A stretch of DNA of 64,000 bases from Microbacterium hydrocarbonoxydans. GTDB taxonomy: Bacteria; Actinomycetota; Actinomycetes; Actinomycetales; Microbacteriaceae. Positions 15,980-25,251 of this stretch are shown one piece after another. The notes below the pieces were generated by a model. That model was not told the DNA's origin and searched no databases. It was given only the letters and a program-made list of their open reading frames with translations. The DNA is taken from NCBI RefSeq assembly GCF_000956475.1, contig NZ_JYJB01000005.1, positions 1-64,000 of the forward strand, in the 5' to 3' direction. A program made the translations under genes and the position numbers. Numbering within the stretch: the stretch's first letter is position 1; the number at the start of each line of letters is the position of its first letter.

Positions 15980-17029
15980 TCAGATCATCTTGGTGACCTG
16001 GTCGAACGACAGCTCGACCGGGGTCTCGCGCTCGAAGAGAGAGACGAGAACCGTGAGCTTGCCGCTCTCGGGCTTGATCTCGCTGATCGAACCGGGAAGG
16101 CCGGCGAACGAGCCCTCCTTGATCGTGATGGTCTCGCCGATCTCGAAGTCGACCTCGGCGGGCAGCGGACGGGCGACGGCGACGCCGCCCTTGGCCGCGA
16201 TGTTCTTGGCGGTCGGGACGTCCTTGACCTCGACGAGAGCCTTCAGCATGTTGAAGGCCTCCTCGAAGCGCAGCGGAGTCGGGTTGTGCGCGTTGCCCAC
16301 GAATCCGGTCACACCGGGCGTGTGGCGGACGACCGACCAGGTGTCCTCGTTGAGCTCCATGCGCACCAGCACGTAGCCGGGGATGCGCACGCGGTTGACC
16401 ATCTTGCGCTGGCCGTTCTTGATCTCGACGACGTCCTCCATCGGGACCTCGATCTGGTAGATCTCGTCCTCGACCTCGAGCGTCGACTTGCGCTGCTCGA
16501 TGTTCGCCTTGACCTTGCGCTCGAAGCCCGCGTAGGAGTGGATGACGTACCACTTGCCGGGGAGCATGCGCAGATCGGCACGGAAGGCCTCATAGGGGTC
16601 TTCCTCGGAGTCGTCCCCCTGCTCGTCCTCGTCGCCCTGCTCGTCGTCAGCACCGAGGTCGGGGCCGTCGTAGGGGGTGACCTCCTCGGCCGCAGCGGCC
16701 TCGAGGTCAGCCGCCTCTTCGGCCACAGAATCGTTCAGGACCTCAGCGGCAGCCTCAGATTCAGCCGCTTCGTCCAGGTTGAGAGCGTCGTTCACGATCG
16801 CGTCCGCCTCCGGGTCGTCGATGTCGATGTCGATGTCTTCGTCTGCCCCGCTGTCGTCGTCGTCCTCATCTTCGATGTGGATCGCGACGTGCTCCGCCGA
16901 GGTGACCGAGAACTCCTCTGCGGCGAGGACGTTGCCCTCCTGGGCTTCGTCCTCTTCGCTGGACTGCTCTGCAGCGGTCGCCCAGTCGGCGTCGTCGGAA
17001 TAGCGTTCAGACACGTTTTTCTTCTCCAT
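15980..17029 (-). CDS. nusG: Transcription termination/antitermination factor NusG
   Basis: Protein of 349 aa, about twice the length of E. coli NusG. Residues 1-155 form a highly acidic, low-complexity extension with long Asp/Glu runs. The NGN domain begins at KWYVIHSYAGFERKVKANIE (about 159), and the KOW domain is near the end (GETITIKEGSFAGLPG). NusG binds RNA polymerase and couples to ribosomes or Rho. Acidic N-terminal extensions are common in actinobacterial NusG, but this one is long. It is 25 nt downstream of secE and followed by a terminator. Confidence 0.97.
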   Translation of the reverse strand: MEKKNVSERYSDDADWATAAEQSSEEDEAQEGNVLAAEEFSVTSAEHVAIHIEDEDDDDSGADEDIDIDIDDPEADAIVNDALNLDEAAESEAAAEVLNDSVAEEAADLEAAAAEEVTPYDGPDLGADDEQGDEDEQGDDSEEDPYEAFRADLRMLPGKWYVIHSYAGFERKVKANIEQRKSTLEVEDEIYQIEVPMEDVVEIKNGQRKMVNRVRIPGYVLVRMELNEDTWSVVRHTPGVTGFVGNAHNPTPLRFEEAFNMLKALVEVKDVPTAKNIAAKGGVAVARPLPAEVDFEIGETITIKEGSFAGLPGSISEIKPESGKLTVLVSLFERETPVELSFDQVTKMI

Positions 17030-17054
17030 GTGTGCGGCCGTAGCCGCGGTGGCA

Positions 17055-17330
17055 TCAGGTGCCCGGAACCCCGAACACCACGTGCGTCAGCCACGCGAAC
17101 AGGGTGTCAAGTCCGTAGACGATGCCCATCACGATCAGGACGAAGACGAGGACCACCGCGGTGAACTTGATCAGCTCCTTGCGGGTCGGCGTGACGACCT
17201 TGCGAAGCTCAGCGATGACCTGGCGGAGGAACAGTGCGATGCCTCCGAAGAACCGGGCGAAGAAGTTGCGCTTCTTCTCTCGGGTGGCACCGGTCGCGAC
17301 GACCTCGCCACGCGGTTCTTCCTGATCCAT
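17055..17330 (-). CDS. secE: Preprotein translocase subunit SecE
   Basis: Protein of 91 aa. A basic cytoplasmic segment (REKKRNFFARFFGG) leads to the amphipathic helix with ELRKVVTPTRKEL and a single membrane segment (about residues 55-80), the standard short SecE of Gram-positives. It clamps SecY in the membrane. Located between tRNA-Trp and nusG, the usual order in actinobacteria. Confidence 0.97.
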   Translation of the reverse strand: MDQEEPRGEVVATGATREKKRNFFARFFGGIALFLRQVIAELRKVVTPTRKELIKFTAVVLVFVLIVMGIVYGLDTLFAWLTHVVFGVPGT

Positions 17331-17370
17331 CCTGAATGTACCTTTCGTGTGCCAGCGATGCGCTGACGCG

Positions 17371-17443
<73 letters not shown>

Positions 17444-17637
17444 AGAGGCCGGATGGCCTCGGGTTCGTCATCCGCTCTCTTCGCTTGACCTGTGATCGGT
17501 AGACCCGGGCACAGCGAAAGATTGCAGACAACAACTGCTCCACCAGCATACGGCATCCGCGGGATGCTCTCGAACCGCGGGCGCAAAAGCGCAGTTGTTA
17601 GGCTCGACAGGCGGGCGAGAGCCGGGAGGGAGCGCAT

Positions 17638-19452
17638 GTGAGCGCGGAGGTCAAGCAGTTCCAGGTCGATCTGCGCGGCGTGGTCGATCTGCTCAGCAGG
17701 CACATCTACTCGAGCCCCCGGGTCTACCTGCGCGAGCTGCTCCAGAACGCCCGCGACGCCATCACGGCGAGGCGCGAGGTCGACGGCGCAGGCGGCCGCA
17801 TCACGATCACGCCGTTCACCGACGACTCAGGTGAGTTCGTGCTCCGCGACGACGGGATCGGGCTCACGGCGACCGAGGTCGCCGACCTGCTCGCCACGGT
17901 CGGCCGCTCATCCAAGCGCGACATCTTCGACATGCCGCGAAGCGACTACCTCGGCCAGTTCGGCATCGGCCTGCTCAGCTGCTTCATGGTCGCCGACACG
18001 ATCATCATCCGCTCGCGCAGCGCGCGCGGCGGCGCCTCCGTGGAGTGGACAGGAAGCTCTGACGGGACGTTCCAGGTGGTCGAGCTCGATGAAGAGCTTC
18101 CGATCGGAACGAGCGTGCACCTGGTACCGCGGTTCGACGCAGACGAGCTGCTGCGGCCGGCCGCTGTGCGCGAGCTCGCCACGACCTTCGGCGAGTTCCT
18201 GCCCGTTCGGGTGACCATCGATACGCCTGCGGGCGAGATCGACATCACGCATCCGGCCCCGTTCCTCTCTTCAGACCCCGAGCAGGCCGTGCGGTACGGC
18301 CGCGAGCTCCTGGGCGCGAGTCCGCTCGACGTGATCGAGCTGTCGGAGCCGGCGACGGGCACGCGCGGTCTCGCGTACGTCCTGCCCTTCGCTCCCCCGC
18401 CGGGCGCCCGTCAGGCCACGCGCATGTACCTGGGACGCATGCTGCTCTCGGAGCGCGTCGACGACGTTCTCCCGGAGTGGGCGTTCTTCGTGCGAGCCGT
18501 GATCGATTCGACGGGGCTCGCGCCCACCGCGAGCCGCGAATCGCTGGTGGAGGATGCCGCGCTCGAGCGCGTCCGCGAGCAGCTGGGTGCCGGCATCCGG
18601 CGCTGGGTGCTCGAGCTCGGGCTCACCGAGCCGCATCGCCTCGCTCAGTTCGTCGCGGTGCACGAGGTCGGCTTGAAGTCTCTGGTCCGCCACGACGAGG
18701 AGCTCGCCGCGTTCATCACCCGGTGGCTCACGCTCGAGACCACGCACGGCACGATGCGCATCGGCGACCTCGTCGATCGGTTCCCGCACGTGCGCTTCGC
18801 CGCGACCGTCGACGAGTTCCGCCAGGTCGCGGGCATCTCGCCGGCATCCGAGGTCCTGGTCAACGGCGGCTACCTGTATGACGCCGACCTCGTCCGTCTG
18901 CTGCCGGAGCTGTACCCCGAGGTCACCGTCGAGAAGGTCGACGTCGCTGGGGAGCTCGACCGGCTCGACCCGCCGCCGCTCGATGACCGCGAGGCCGCGG
19001 TGGCGCTCGAGTCGCGGGCGGGCGGAGTGCTCACGGCATCCGGCTGCTCCGTGGTGGTCCGCTCGATCGATCGCCCCGACCTGGCCGGTCTGTACGTCGC
19101 CGACCCCGAGGTGCTGCGCTCGATCGACCGTCGCCGCACCAGGGGCGTCACCGGCTCGCTGTGGAGCGGCGTCCTCGACCGCATCGACAGCTCGGCCGCT
19201 GCGGCGCGCGACGACGACCTGAGCGCGCGGCTGTGCCTGAACTGGTCGAACCGCGTGGTGCGAGCGCTCGTGCGCGTGCAGGACGACGCCGTGTTCGACC
19301 GCACGGTGCAGCTCTTGTACATCCAGGCGCTGCTCGCAGGGCATCACCCGCTGAGCGACGCCGACCGCGCCCTCATGACGAGCGCCCTCAGCGATCTCGT
19401 CTCCCTCTCCGCCGGCATCGAGGGCGACGCCATCTCCTTCGATTCACTCTGA
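17638..19452 (+). CDS. HSP90 family protein (HtpG-like chaperone)
   Basis: GTG start with GGGAGGG 8 nt upstream; 604 aa. The GHKL ATPase domain is intact: LRELLQNARDAI (Glu33, Asn37), DDGIGLT (72) and GQFGIGLLSCF (107-117). The middle domain carries PTASRESLVED, corresponding to the ATP-sensing Arg region of Hsp90, and the C-terminus ends GDAISFDSL without an MEEVD tail. Sequence divergence from standard HtpG is marked in the middle and C-terminal parts. It is followed 9 nt later by a large TPR protein on the same strand, suggesting a chaperone/co-chaperone pair. Confidence 0.9.
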   Translation: MSAEVKQFQVDLRGVVDLLSRHIYSSPRVYLRELLQNARDAITARREVDGAGGRITITPFTDDSGEFVLRDDGIGLTATEVADLLATVGRSSKRDIFDMPRSDYLGQFGIGLLSCFMVADTIIIRSRSARGGASVEWTGSSDGTFQVVELDEELPIGTSVHLVPRFDADELLRPAAVRELATTFGEFLPVRVTIDTPAGEIDITHPAPFLSSDPEQAVRYGRELLGASPLDVIELSEPATGTRGLAYVLPFAPPPGARQATRMYLGRMLLSERVDDVLPEWAFFVRAVIDSTGLAPTASRESLVEDAALERVREQLGAGIRRWVLELGLTEPHRLAQFVAVHEVGLKSLVRHDEELAAFITRWLTLETTHGTMRIGDLVDRFPHVRFAATVDEFRQVAGISPASEVLVNGGYLYDADLVRLLPELYPEVTVEKVDVAGELDRLDPPPLDDREAAVALESRAGGVLTASGCSVVVRSIDRPDLAGLYVADPEVLRSIDRRRTRGVTGSLWSGVLDRIDSSAAAARDDDLSARLCLNWSNRVVRALVRVQDDAVFDRTVQLLYIQALLAGHHPLSDADRALMTSALSDLVSLSAGIEGDAISFDSL

Positions 19453-19461
19453 AAGGCCCCG

Positions 19462-22260
19462 ATGACACGTCCGAAGAAGCGCTTCCAGCAGCTGATCGAG
19501 GAGATCGATCGCACACCGTGGGGGCCTGCAGAGCAGGCGCTCGTCTCCGAGGCTGTCGCTCTCGCGATCGAGATCGGCGATGAGCAGCTGGAGTACCAGG
19601 CGCGTATGCGGCAGACGGCCTCGGCCAACATGGGCGGCGCGACCGATGTGATGCTGAACTCCTTCGCGTGGTGCCTCGCGCACCATGACGCCGATCCTCA
19701 GCGCTTCCCGGCCGATCTCGACAACGGCGGCGCCGACCTGATGTGGCAGTTCAAGTGGATGGCCTCGGCGCTGCGCTCCTCTCCCGCGTTCTCGACCGAG
19801 CAGATCACGGCCGTGCTCGACGACATGGAATCGCACTATCGGACCGCGGGACTCGGACTCAGCGGGGTGCTCACTGCACGCTTCGAGGATGCCTGGGACG
19901 CCGGTCGCATCGACGACGCAGAGGCTCTGCGGGTGCAGCTGGAGGCGACGCCGCGCGACGACCACAGTCATTGCGACGCCTGCGGACGCAGCCAGTTCGC
20001 GGGCTTCTTCGCCGACACCGACCGCGATGACGACGCCATCCGTCTCGTCGAGGAGATGATCGAGGGCGGGTTCTCCTGCGGCGAGGAGCCCGAGCACGCG
20101 CTCTCGCGCGTCCTGCTCCCCTATCTGCGCGCAGGGCGCTTCGACGAGGCGAAGAGCGCGCACCTGCGAAGCTACCGTCTCGCCAAGGACAACCCCGACA
20201 ACCTGCGCATCGTGGCGAACAACATCGTCTTCGCCGCGGTGACCGGCAACGAAGCGCGAGCCCTCGCACTCATCGAGCGGCACATCGCGTGGCTCGCGCA
20301 CGACGGCCTCAACGTCGACGCGCATTTCGCCGCGCTGTCGGCCTTCGCGGTCGCTCTCGACCGCGTGACCGCTGCAGGGCACGGGGGAACCCCGGTGCGG
20401 GGAGCGGATGCAGCGGCCCTCGTGCCGCTGTTCGGCGCGCACTCGGGGCCCTGGAGCGCCCAGGATCTCGCGGCTGCGTCATGGGCCGCCGCCGAGCGCA
20501 TCGGCGCTGCCTTCGACCAGCGCGACGAGACCTCCGGCCACGCCCGTTCACTCGAGCGCATGCGGGCGCTGGCTGCAGAGCAGTACGACGTGCCGATCCG
20601 CTCGGACGCCTTCGTGGCGGCGCCCGCGGCGAACACGCCGCAGGATGCCGAAGGGTGGTTCGAGCGGGCCAGCGAGCTGGCGCAGTACGGCGCCGAGCAC
20701 GAGACTCTCGCCGCGCTCCCCCGAGCCCTCGAGGTCGAGGACGCGGCGAAGCGCGCACAGCTGCAGTCGATGCGCATCGGCATCCTGGTCGCGCTGGATC
20801 GCGCCGACGAGGCTGCCGCTCTGCTGTCCGCTCGCATCGAGGCTCTCCGCGAGGCGGGGCTGGACGCCCAGGCCGATCTGGAGTCGCGACTGGGCCTGGC
20901 TACCTTCGGCCTGAACACGCCGGACGCGACGGAGATGCTCGAACACGAGCTCGCGGCATCCGATTCTCTGCCCGCCTGGTCGCGGGGCGACCTGGCGCTC
21001 AGCCGGGCCTCGCTCCACCTGAGGGAAGACGAGCCGGCCGCGGCCCTGGATCTCGCGGAGCAGGCCGCGCGGCACTTCGCAGAGGCCGCGGATCCCCGCC
21101 TGTCGAACACGACCACGCTGCTCGCGCTGTCTGCCGTGCTGAACACGGGCGACATGGACGCCGCCTCCGTGCTGCTCGAGAGGTTCCTCGCACAGGACGA
21201 CCTCGGCATCGGGCATCGCGCGCGTGCTCTGCAGACCAGGGCGCGCATGCGCGGCGGATCCGAGCAGTTCGCCGAGGGTGCCGCGGATGCCGACGAGGCG
21301 TGCCGGCTGCTCGCCGGTCTCGGGGCGACGACGGCGCTGGGATCGGCCCATCTGCTCGCAGGAGCCCTCTGGGAGGATGCCGGAGAACCCGAGCAGGCCG
21401 TGGCGCGCTACCGGGTCGCCGCGCGCTTCGCAGAACAGGACGGCGGCGACGCCACGGCGGTGAACTTCCGGCTGGCGCGCGGCATGCTCTCCGCCGGGGA
21501 TGCCGAGGAGGCGGCCGAGCTGTTCGGCACCGTGCTCGAGCGCGAGGAGCAGTCGGACGTGCCAGCGGGATCGCGCGCCATGACGGCGTCGATGCTCGCT
21601 CGCGCACTGGCCGCCTCGGGCGAGTACGGGCAGTCGGTGGGGGCCTATGGCTATGCGGCCGAGCTGTTCGGCGAGGCCGAGCAGCTCGCGGATCAGGCCA
21701 TGGCGATGCTTGAACGAGCGAAGATCCTGGCCCGCTTCGACGAGCACGAGGACGCGATCGAGCAGCTGGAGTCGGCGGCGGAGATCGTGCGGAAGGACCC
21801 GGAGGCCGTCGGCACCCTCGCAGACGTCCTGCACAACCTCGGACAGGCGTACGGCGGCCAGCAGGACGACCGCGCCTTCGCACTGTTCGACGAGGTGGCC
21901 TCTCTCGCTCAGCAGCACGACGCGGGCTGGCTCCTCGCCGATGTCACCGACTCGCGCGGCAGGGCTCTGGGCGCATTCGGGCGCATCGACGAGGCCGTCG
22001 CCGCCGCACTCACCGCAGCCGACGCGTTCTCGGCGCTCGGAGACGAAGGATCCGCGGGTGGATCGGAGCTGTTCGCCGCGCGCCTGCTCAGCGGGAGCGA
22101 GCGTGCGGCCGACGCGGTGCCGCTGTACCGCGCGGCGCTCGAGCGCGGCACTCAGATCCCACCGCTGCGCCAGGTCTCGGCGCTCGAGCTCGGCGACGTG
22201 CTCGAGCAGCTCGGCCGGGACGGCGAGGCCGCAGAGGTCCGTGCCCTGATCGAGAGCTGA
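19462..22260 (+). CDS. Large TPR-repeat protein paired with Hsp90
   Basis: Protein of 932 aa, almost wholly alpha-helical and Ala/Glu/Asp/Arg-rich. Tetratricopeptide-like helix pairs are recognisable in several places (for example around 580-620, 650-720, 750-800 and 830-900). An isolated HCDACGRSQ motif near residue 171 is a lone CxxC. No signal peptide, membrane segment or catalytic domain is seen. The start lies 9 nt after the Hsp90 stop, and a very stable terminator follows, so the pair is a two-gene operon. A client-binding or adaptor role for the Hsp90 is inferred from context only. Confidence 0.8.
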   Translation: MTRPKKRFQQLIEEIDRTPWGPAEQALVSEAVALAIEIGDEQLEYQARMRQTASANMGGATDVMLNSFAWCLAHHDADPQRFPADLDNGGADLMWQFKWMASALRSSPAFSTEQITAVLDDMESHYRTAGLGLSGVLTARFEDAWDAGRIDDAEALRVQLEATPRDDHSHCDACGRSQFAGFFADTDRDDDAIRLVEEMIEGGFSCGEEPEHALSRVLLPYLRAGRFDEAKSAHLRSYRLAKDNPDNLRIVANNIVFAAVTGNEARALALIERHIAWLAHDGLNVDAHFAALSAFAVALDRVTAAGHGGTPVRGADAAALVPLFGAHSGPWSAQDLAAASWAAAERIGAAFDQRDETSGHARSLERMRALAAEQYDVPIRSDAFVAAPAANTPQDAEGWFERASELAQYGAEHETLAALPRALEVEDAAKRAQLQSMRIGILVALDRADEAAALLSARIEALREAGLDAQADLESRLGLATFGLNTPDATEMLEHELAASDSLPAWSRGDLALSRASLHLREDEPAAALDLAEQAARHFAEAADPRLSNTTTLLALSAVLNTGDMDAASVLLERFLAQDDLGIGHRARALQTRARMRGGSEQFAEGAADADEACRLLAGLGATTALGSAHLLAGALWEDAGEPEQAVARYRVAARFAEQDGGDATAVNFRLARGMLSAGDAEEAAELFGTVLEREEQSDVPAGSRAMTASMLARALAASGEYGQSVGAYGYAAELFGEAEQLADQAMAMLERAKILARFDEHEDAIEQLESAAEIVRKDPEAVGTLADVLHNLGQAYGGQQDDRAFALFDEVASLAQQHDAGWLLADVTDSRGRALGAFGRIDEAVAAALTAADAFSALGDEGSAGGSELFAARLLSGSERAADAVPLYRAALERGTQIPPLRQVSALELGDVLEQLGRDGEAAEVRALIES

Positions 22261-22275
22261 TCACACCCGCTCGCG

Positions 22276-22319
22276 ACGAAGGCGGGGTCGGATGCCACGG
22301 CATCCGACCCCGCCTTCGT
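22276..22319. terminator. 20-bp-stem bidirectional terminator
   Basis: ACGAAGGCGGGGTCGGATGC (22276-22295) pairs perfectly with 22300-22319 around a 4-nt loop. It separates the convergent TPR and dehydrogenase genes. Confidence 0.85.
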
Positions 22320-22328
22320 TAGACGCGC

Positions 22329-23690
22329 TCAGGCGACCCGGATGAGCTTCTTGTTGACGAACTCGTCCGCGGCCAGGTAGCCCAGCTCGCGGGCCGTGCC
22401 GCTGCGCTTGATACCGCCGAAAGGCAGCTCGGGGCTGTCCGCCAGCACGAGGTTGACGTAGACCATGCCGGCCTCGATCCGGTCGGCGACGCGCTGCGCC
22501 TGCTCGGCGTCGGTCGTGAAGACGTACGAGCCGAGGCCGAACGAGGTGTCGTTCGCGAGCTCGACCGCCGCATCCTCGTCGGCGACGCGGTACACGACCG
22601 CTGCCGGGCCGAAGAGCTCCTCGCGGTAGACGTTCATCTCCGGCGTCACGTCGGCGAGCACGGTCGGCTCGAAGAAGGCCCCCTCGCGGCTGCCGCCGGT
22701 GAGCACAGTCGCCCCCTGCTCCACAGCCTGGTCGATCTGCTTCTGCAGGTTCGCCGCCGCGGTCTCCGACGAGACGGGGCCGAGCACGGTGTCCTCGAGG
22801 GTCGGGTCGCTGGGCTTGACGGCGGCCATGGCCGCGGTGAACTTCTCGACGAAGGCGTCGTAGAGCCCGTCGACCACGATGAAGCGCTTCGCGCCGTTGC
22901 AGGCCTGGCCGTTGTTGTCCAGGCGGGCGTCGACCCCGGCCTGCACCGTGGCGTCGAGGTCGTCGGTGGACAGCACGATGAACGGGTCGGATCCGCCCAG
23001 CTCGAGCGCGACCTTCTTGAGGTTGCGGCCGGCGACCTCGGCGACGGCGGCGCCTGCGCGCTCCGAACCGGTCACCGAGACCCCTTGCACGCGCGGGTCG
23101 GCGATGATGGTCGCCGCCTGCTCGTTGGTCGCGTACACGTTGACGTAGCCGCCGTCGGGCAGGCCGGCATCTCGGTAGATCGCCTCGATCGCCGCAGCCG
23201 ACTCCGGGCACTGCGGAGCGTGCTTGAGGATGATCGTGTTGCCGACCGCGAGGTTGGGCGCCGCGAAGCGGGCGACCTGGTACGCCGGGAAGTTCCACGG
23301 CATGATGCCCAGCAGTGCGCCCAGCGGCGAACGGCGCACGACAGCAGTGCCGTCGCCGAGGATGTCCAGCGGCTGATCGGACGTGATCCTGTCGATGTTG
23401 TCTGCGTAGAACTCGACGATGTCCGCGGCGAACTCGACCTCGCCGACCGCGGCGGCGATCGGCTTGCCCATCTCGCGCACGATGATCGCGCCCAGTTCGT
23501 CTTTGCGCTCGCGGTGCAGCTCGGCGATGCGGCGGATGACGGCGGCGCGATCGGCCGGCGAGGTCGCCGCCCATGTGCGGGCCGCAGACGCGGCGCGGGC
23601 GACGGCATCCTCGATCTGCGCGTCGGTGAAGGTCTCGTAGGTGGCAACGGTCTCGCCCGTTGCCGGGTTGACGACGGCGTAGTCGCTCAT
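22329..23690 (-). CDS. Succinate-semialdehyde dehydrogenase family protein (first of two)
   Basis: Protein of 453 aa from the ATG at 23690, which has GAAAGGA 8 nt before it; an ATG 21 nt upstream is less well placed. Aldehyde dehydrogenase motifs: MPWNFPAYQ, ELGGSDPF with Glu230 and GQACNGAKRF with nucleophile Cys264. Length and motifs fit the shorter NAD(P)-dependent SSADH (Sad/GabD1-like) group, oxidising succinic semialdehyde to succinate. Last gene of the putrescine/GABA operon, 64 nt after the second SSADH gene. The two copies may differ in substrate. Confidence 0.88.
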   Translation of the reverse strand: MSDYAVVNPATGETVATYETFTDAQIEDAVARAASAARTWAATSPADRAAVIRRIAELHRERKDELGAIIVREMGKPIAAAVGEVEFAADIVEFYADNIDRITSDQPLDILGDGTAVVRRSPLGALLGIMPWNFPAYQVARFAAPNLAVGNTIILKHAPQCPESAAAIEAIYRDAGLPDGGYVNVYATNEQAATIIADPRVQGVSVTGSERAGAAVAEVAGRNLKKVALELGGSDPFIVLSTDDLDATVQAGVDARLDNNGQACNGAKRFIVVDGLYDAFVEKFTAAMAAVKPSDPTLEDTVLGPVSSETAAANLQKQIDQAVEQGATVLTGGSREGAFFEPTVLADVTPEMNVYREELFGPAAVVYRVADEDAAVELANDTSFGLGSYVFTTDAEQAQRVADRIEAGMVYVNLVLADSPELPFGGIKRSGTARELGYLAADEFVNKKLIRVA

Positions 23691-23754
23691 GTGGGTGGTC
23701 CTTTCGTTCATCGGGACCCTTCGACAGGCTCAGGGACCCAGAAACCGGCAGAGG

Positions 23755-25221
23755 TCAGGCGACCGGGATCAGCGTGTACTTGGTGGACAGGTATTCGTGG
23801 ATGCCCTCGAAACCGCCCTCGCGGCCGACGCCGGACTGCTTGACGCCGCCGAAGGGAGCCGCCGCATTCGACACGACGCCCACGTTCAGACCCATCATGC
23901 CGGTCTCGAGCTTGTCGATCATCCGCTGCCCGCGCTGCAGGTTCTCGGTGAACACGTACGACACGAGGCCGTACTCGGTGTCGTTGGCGAGGCGCACAGC
24001 CTCATCCTCGCTCTCGAAGGTCGCGATCGCGAGCACCGGGCCGAAGATCTCCTCGCGGAGGATCGCCGAGCCGGGAACGACGTCGGTGAGCACGGTGGGC
24101 TCGTAGAACGTGCCGGTGCCCTCGAGAGCCTTGCCGCCGGCGAGCAGCCTGGCGCCCTTGTCCACGGCGTCGCCCACGAGCTCGGCGGCCTTGGCGACGG
24201 CATCCTGGTCGATGAGCGGTCCGATCGCGACGCCCTCCTCGGTGCCGCGGCCGATCTTCATGGCGTTGACCCGCTCGGTCACGCGGCGGCCGAACTCCGC
24301 GGCGACGTCCTTGTGCACGATGAAGCGGTTCGCGGCCGTGCAGGCCTGACCGATGTTGCGGAACTTCGCAGCCAGTGCGCCCTCCACGGCCTTGTCGAGG
24401 TCTGCATCCTCGAACACGACGAACGGGGCGTTGCCGCCGAGCTCCATCGACACGCGCAGCACGCCCTCGGCGGCCTGAGCGATGAGCTTGCGGCCGACCT
24501 CTGTCGATCCGGTGAACGACAGCTTGCGCAGACGCGGGTCGGCGATGATCGGGGCCGACAGCGCACTCGAACGCGAGGTCTGCACGACGTTCACGACGCC
24601 CTTGGGCAGGCCCGCCTTCTCCAGCAGCGTGGTGAAGAACATCGTGGTGAGCGGGGTGAGTGCCGGGGGCTTGATCACGACGGTGCATCCCGCGGCGAGC
24701 GCAGGGGCGATCTTGCGGGTCGCCATGGCGAACGGGAAGTTCCACGGCGTCACGAAGAACGACGGGCCCACGGGACGCTGCGACACGACCATGTTGCCAG
24801 TGCCCTCGGGGTTCAGGCCGTAGCGGCCGGCGATGCGCACGGCCTCCTCGCTGAACCACCGCAGGAACTCACCGCCGTAGACGACCTCGCCGCGGGCCTC
24901 GGCGAGCGGCTTGCCCATCTCGAGCGTCATCAGCAGCGCCAGGTCCTCCTTGTGCTCCTGCACGAGGTCGAAGGCGCGGCGGAGGATGTCGCTGCGGGTT
25001 CGCGGGGCGGTGGCCGCCCAGGACTCCTGCGCCGCCACGGCGGCGTCGAGGGCGCGGATGCCGTCGGCCGGGGTCGCGTCGGCGATCGTGCGGATCACGT
25101 CTCCCGTCGCGGGGTCGTGCACGTCGAACGTGGCACCGGTCTCGCCGTCTACCCACTCGCCGCCGATGAAGAGGCCGGTGGGGATGCTGTCGAGCAGAGC
25201 CTGCTCTGTCTGAGTGCTCAT
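23755..25221 (-). CDS. gabD: NAD(P)-dependent succinate-semialdehyde dehydrogenase (second of two)
   Basis: Protein of 488 aa, full GabD length. TPWNFPFAMATRK, MELGGNAPF (Glu260) and GQACTAANRF (Cys294) are intact. It converts succinic semialdehyde, made from GABA by GabT, into succinate for the TCA cycle. It lies 30 nt after the APC permease gene. The N-terminal ~15 residues precede the usual GGEWVDG segment. Confidence 0.93.
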   Translation of the reverse strand: MSTQTEQALLDSIPTGLFIGGEWVDGETGATFDVHDPATGDVIRTIADATPADGIRALDAAVAAQESWAATAPRTRSDILRRAFDLVQEHKEDLALLMTLEMGKPLAEARGEVVYGGEFLRWFSEEAVRIAGRYGLNPEGTGNMVVSQRPVGPSFFVTPWNFPFAMATRKIAPALAAGCTVVIKPPALTPLTTMFFTTLLEKAGLPKGVVNVVQTSRSSALSAPIIADPRLRKLSFTGSTEVGRKLIAQAAEGVLRVSMELGGNAPFVVFEDADLDKAVEGALAAKFRNIGQACTAANRFIVHKDVAAEFGRRVTERVNAMKIGRGTEEGVAIGPLIDQDAVAKAAELVGDAVDKGARLLAGGKALEGTGTFYEPTVLTDVVPGSAILREEIFGPVLAIATFESEDEAVRLANDTEYGLVSYVFTENLQRGQRMIDKLETGMMGLNVGVVSNAAAPFGGVKQSGVGREGGFEGIHEYLSTKYTLIPVA

Positions 25222-25251
25222 GGGTTCTCTTTCTGTGAGTGCGTGCGAGGG

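Noticed and set aside
17638..19452. Eukaryotic-type TPR docking tail on the Hsp90
   Set aside because: The C-terminus reads GDAISFDSL; no MEEVD or similar acidic pentapeptide is present.
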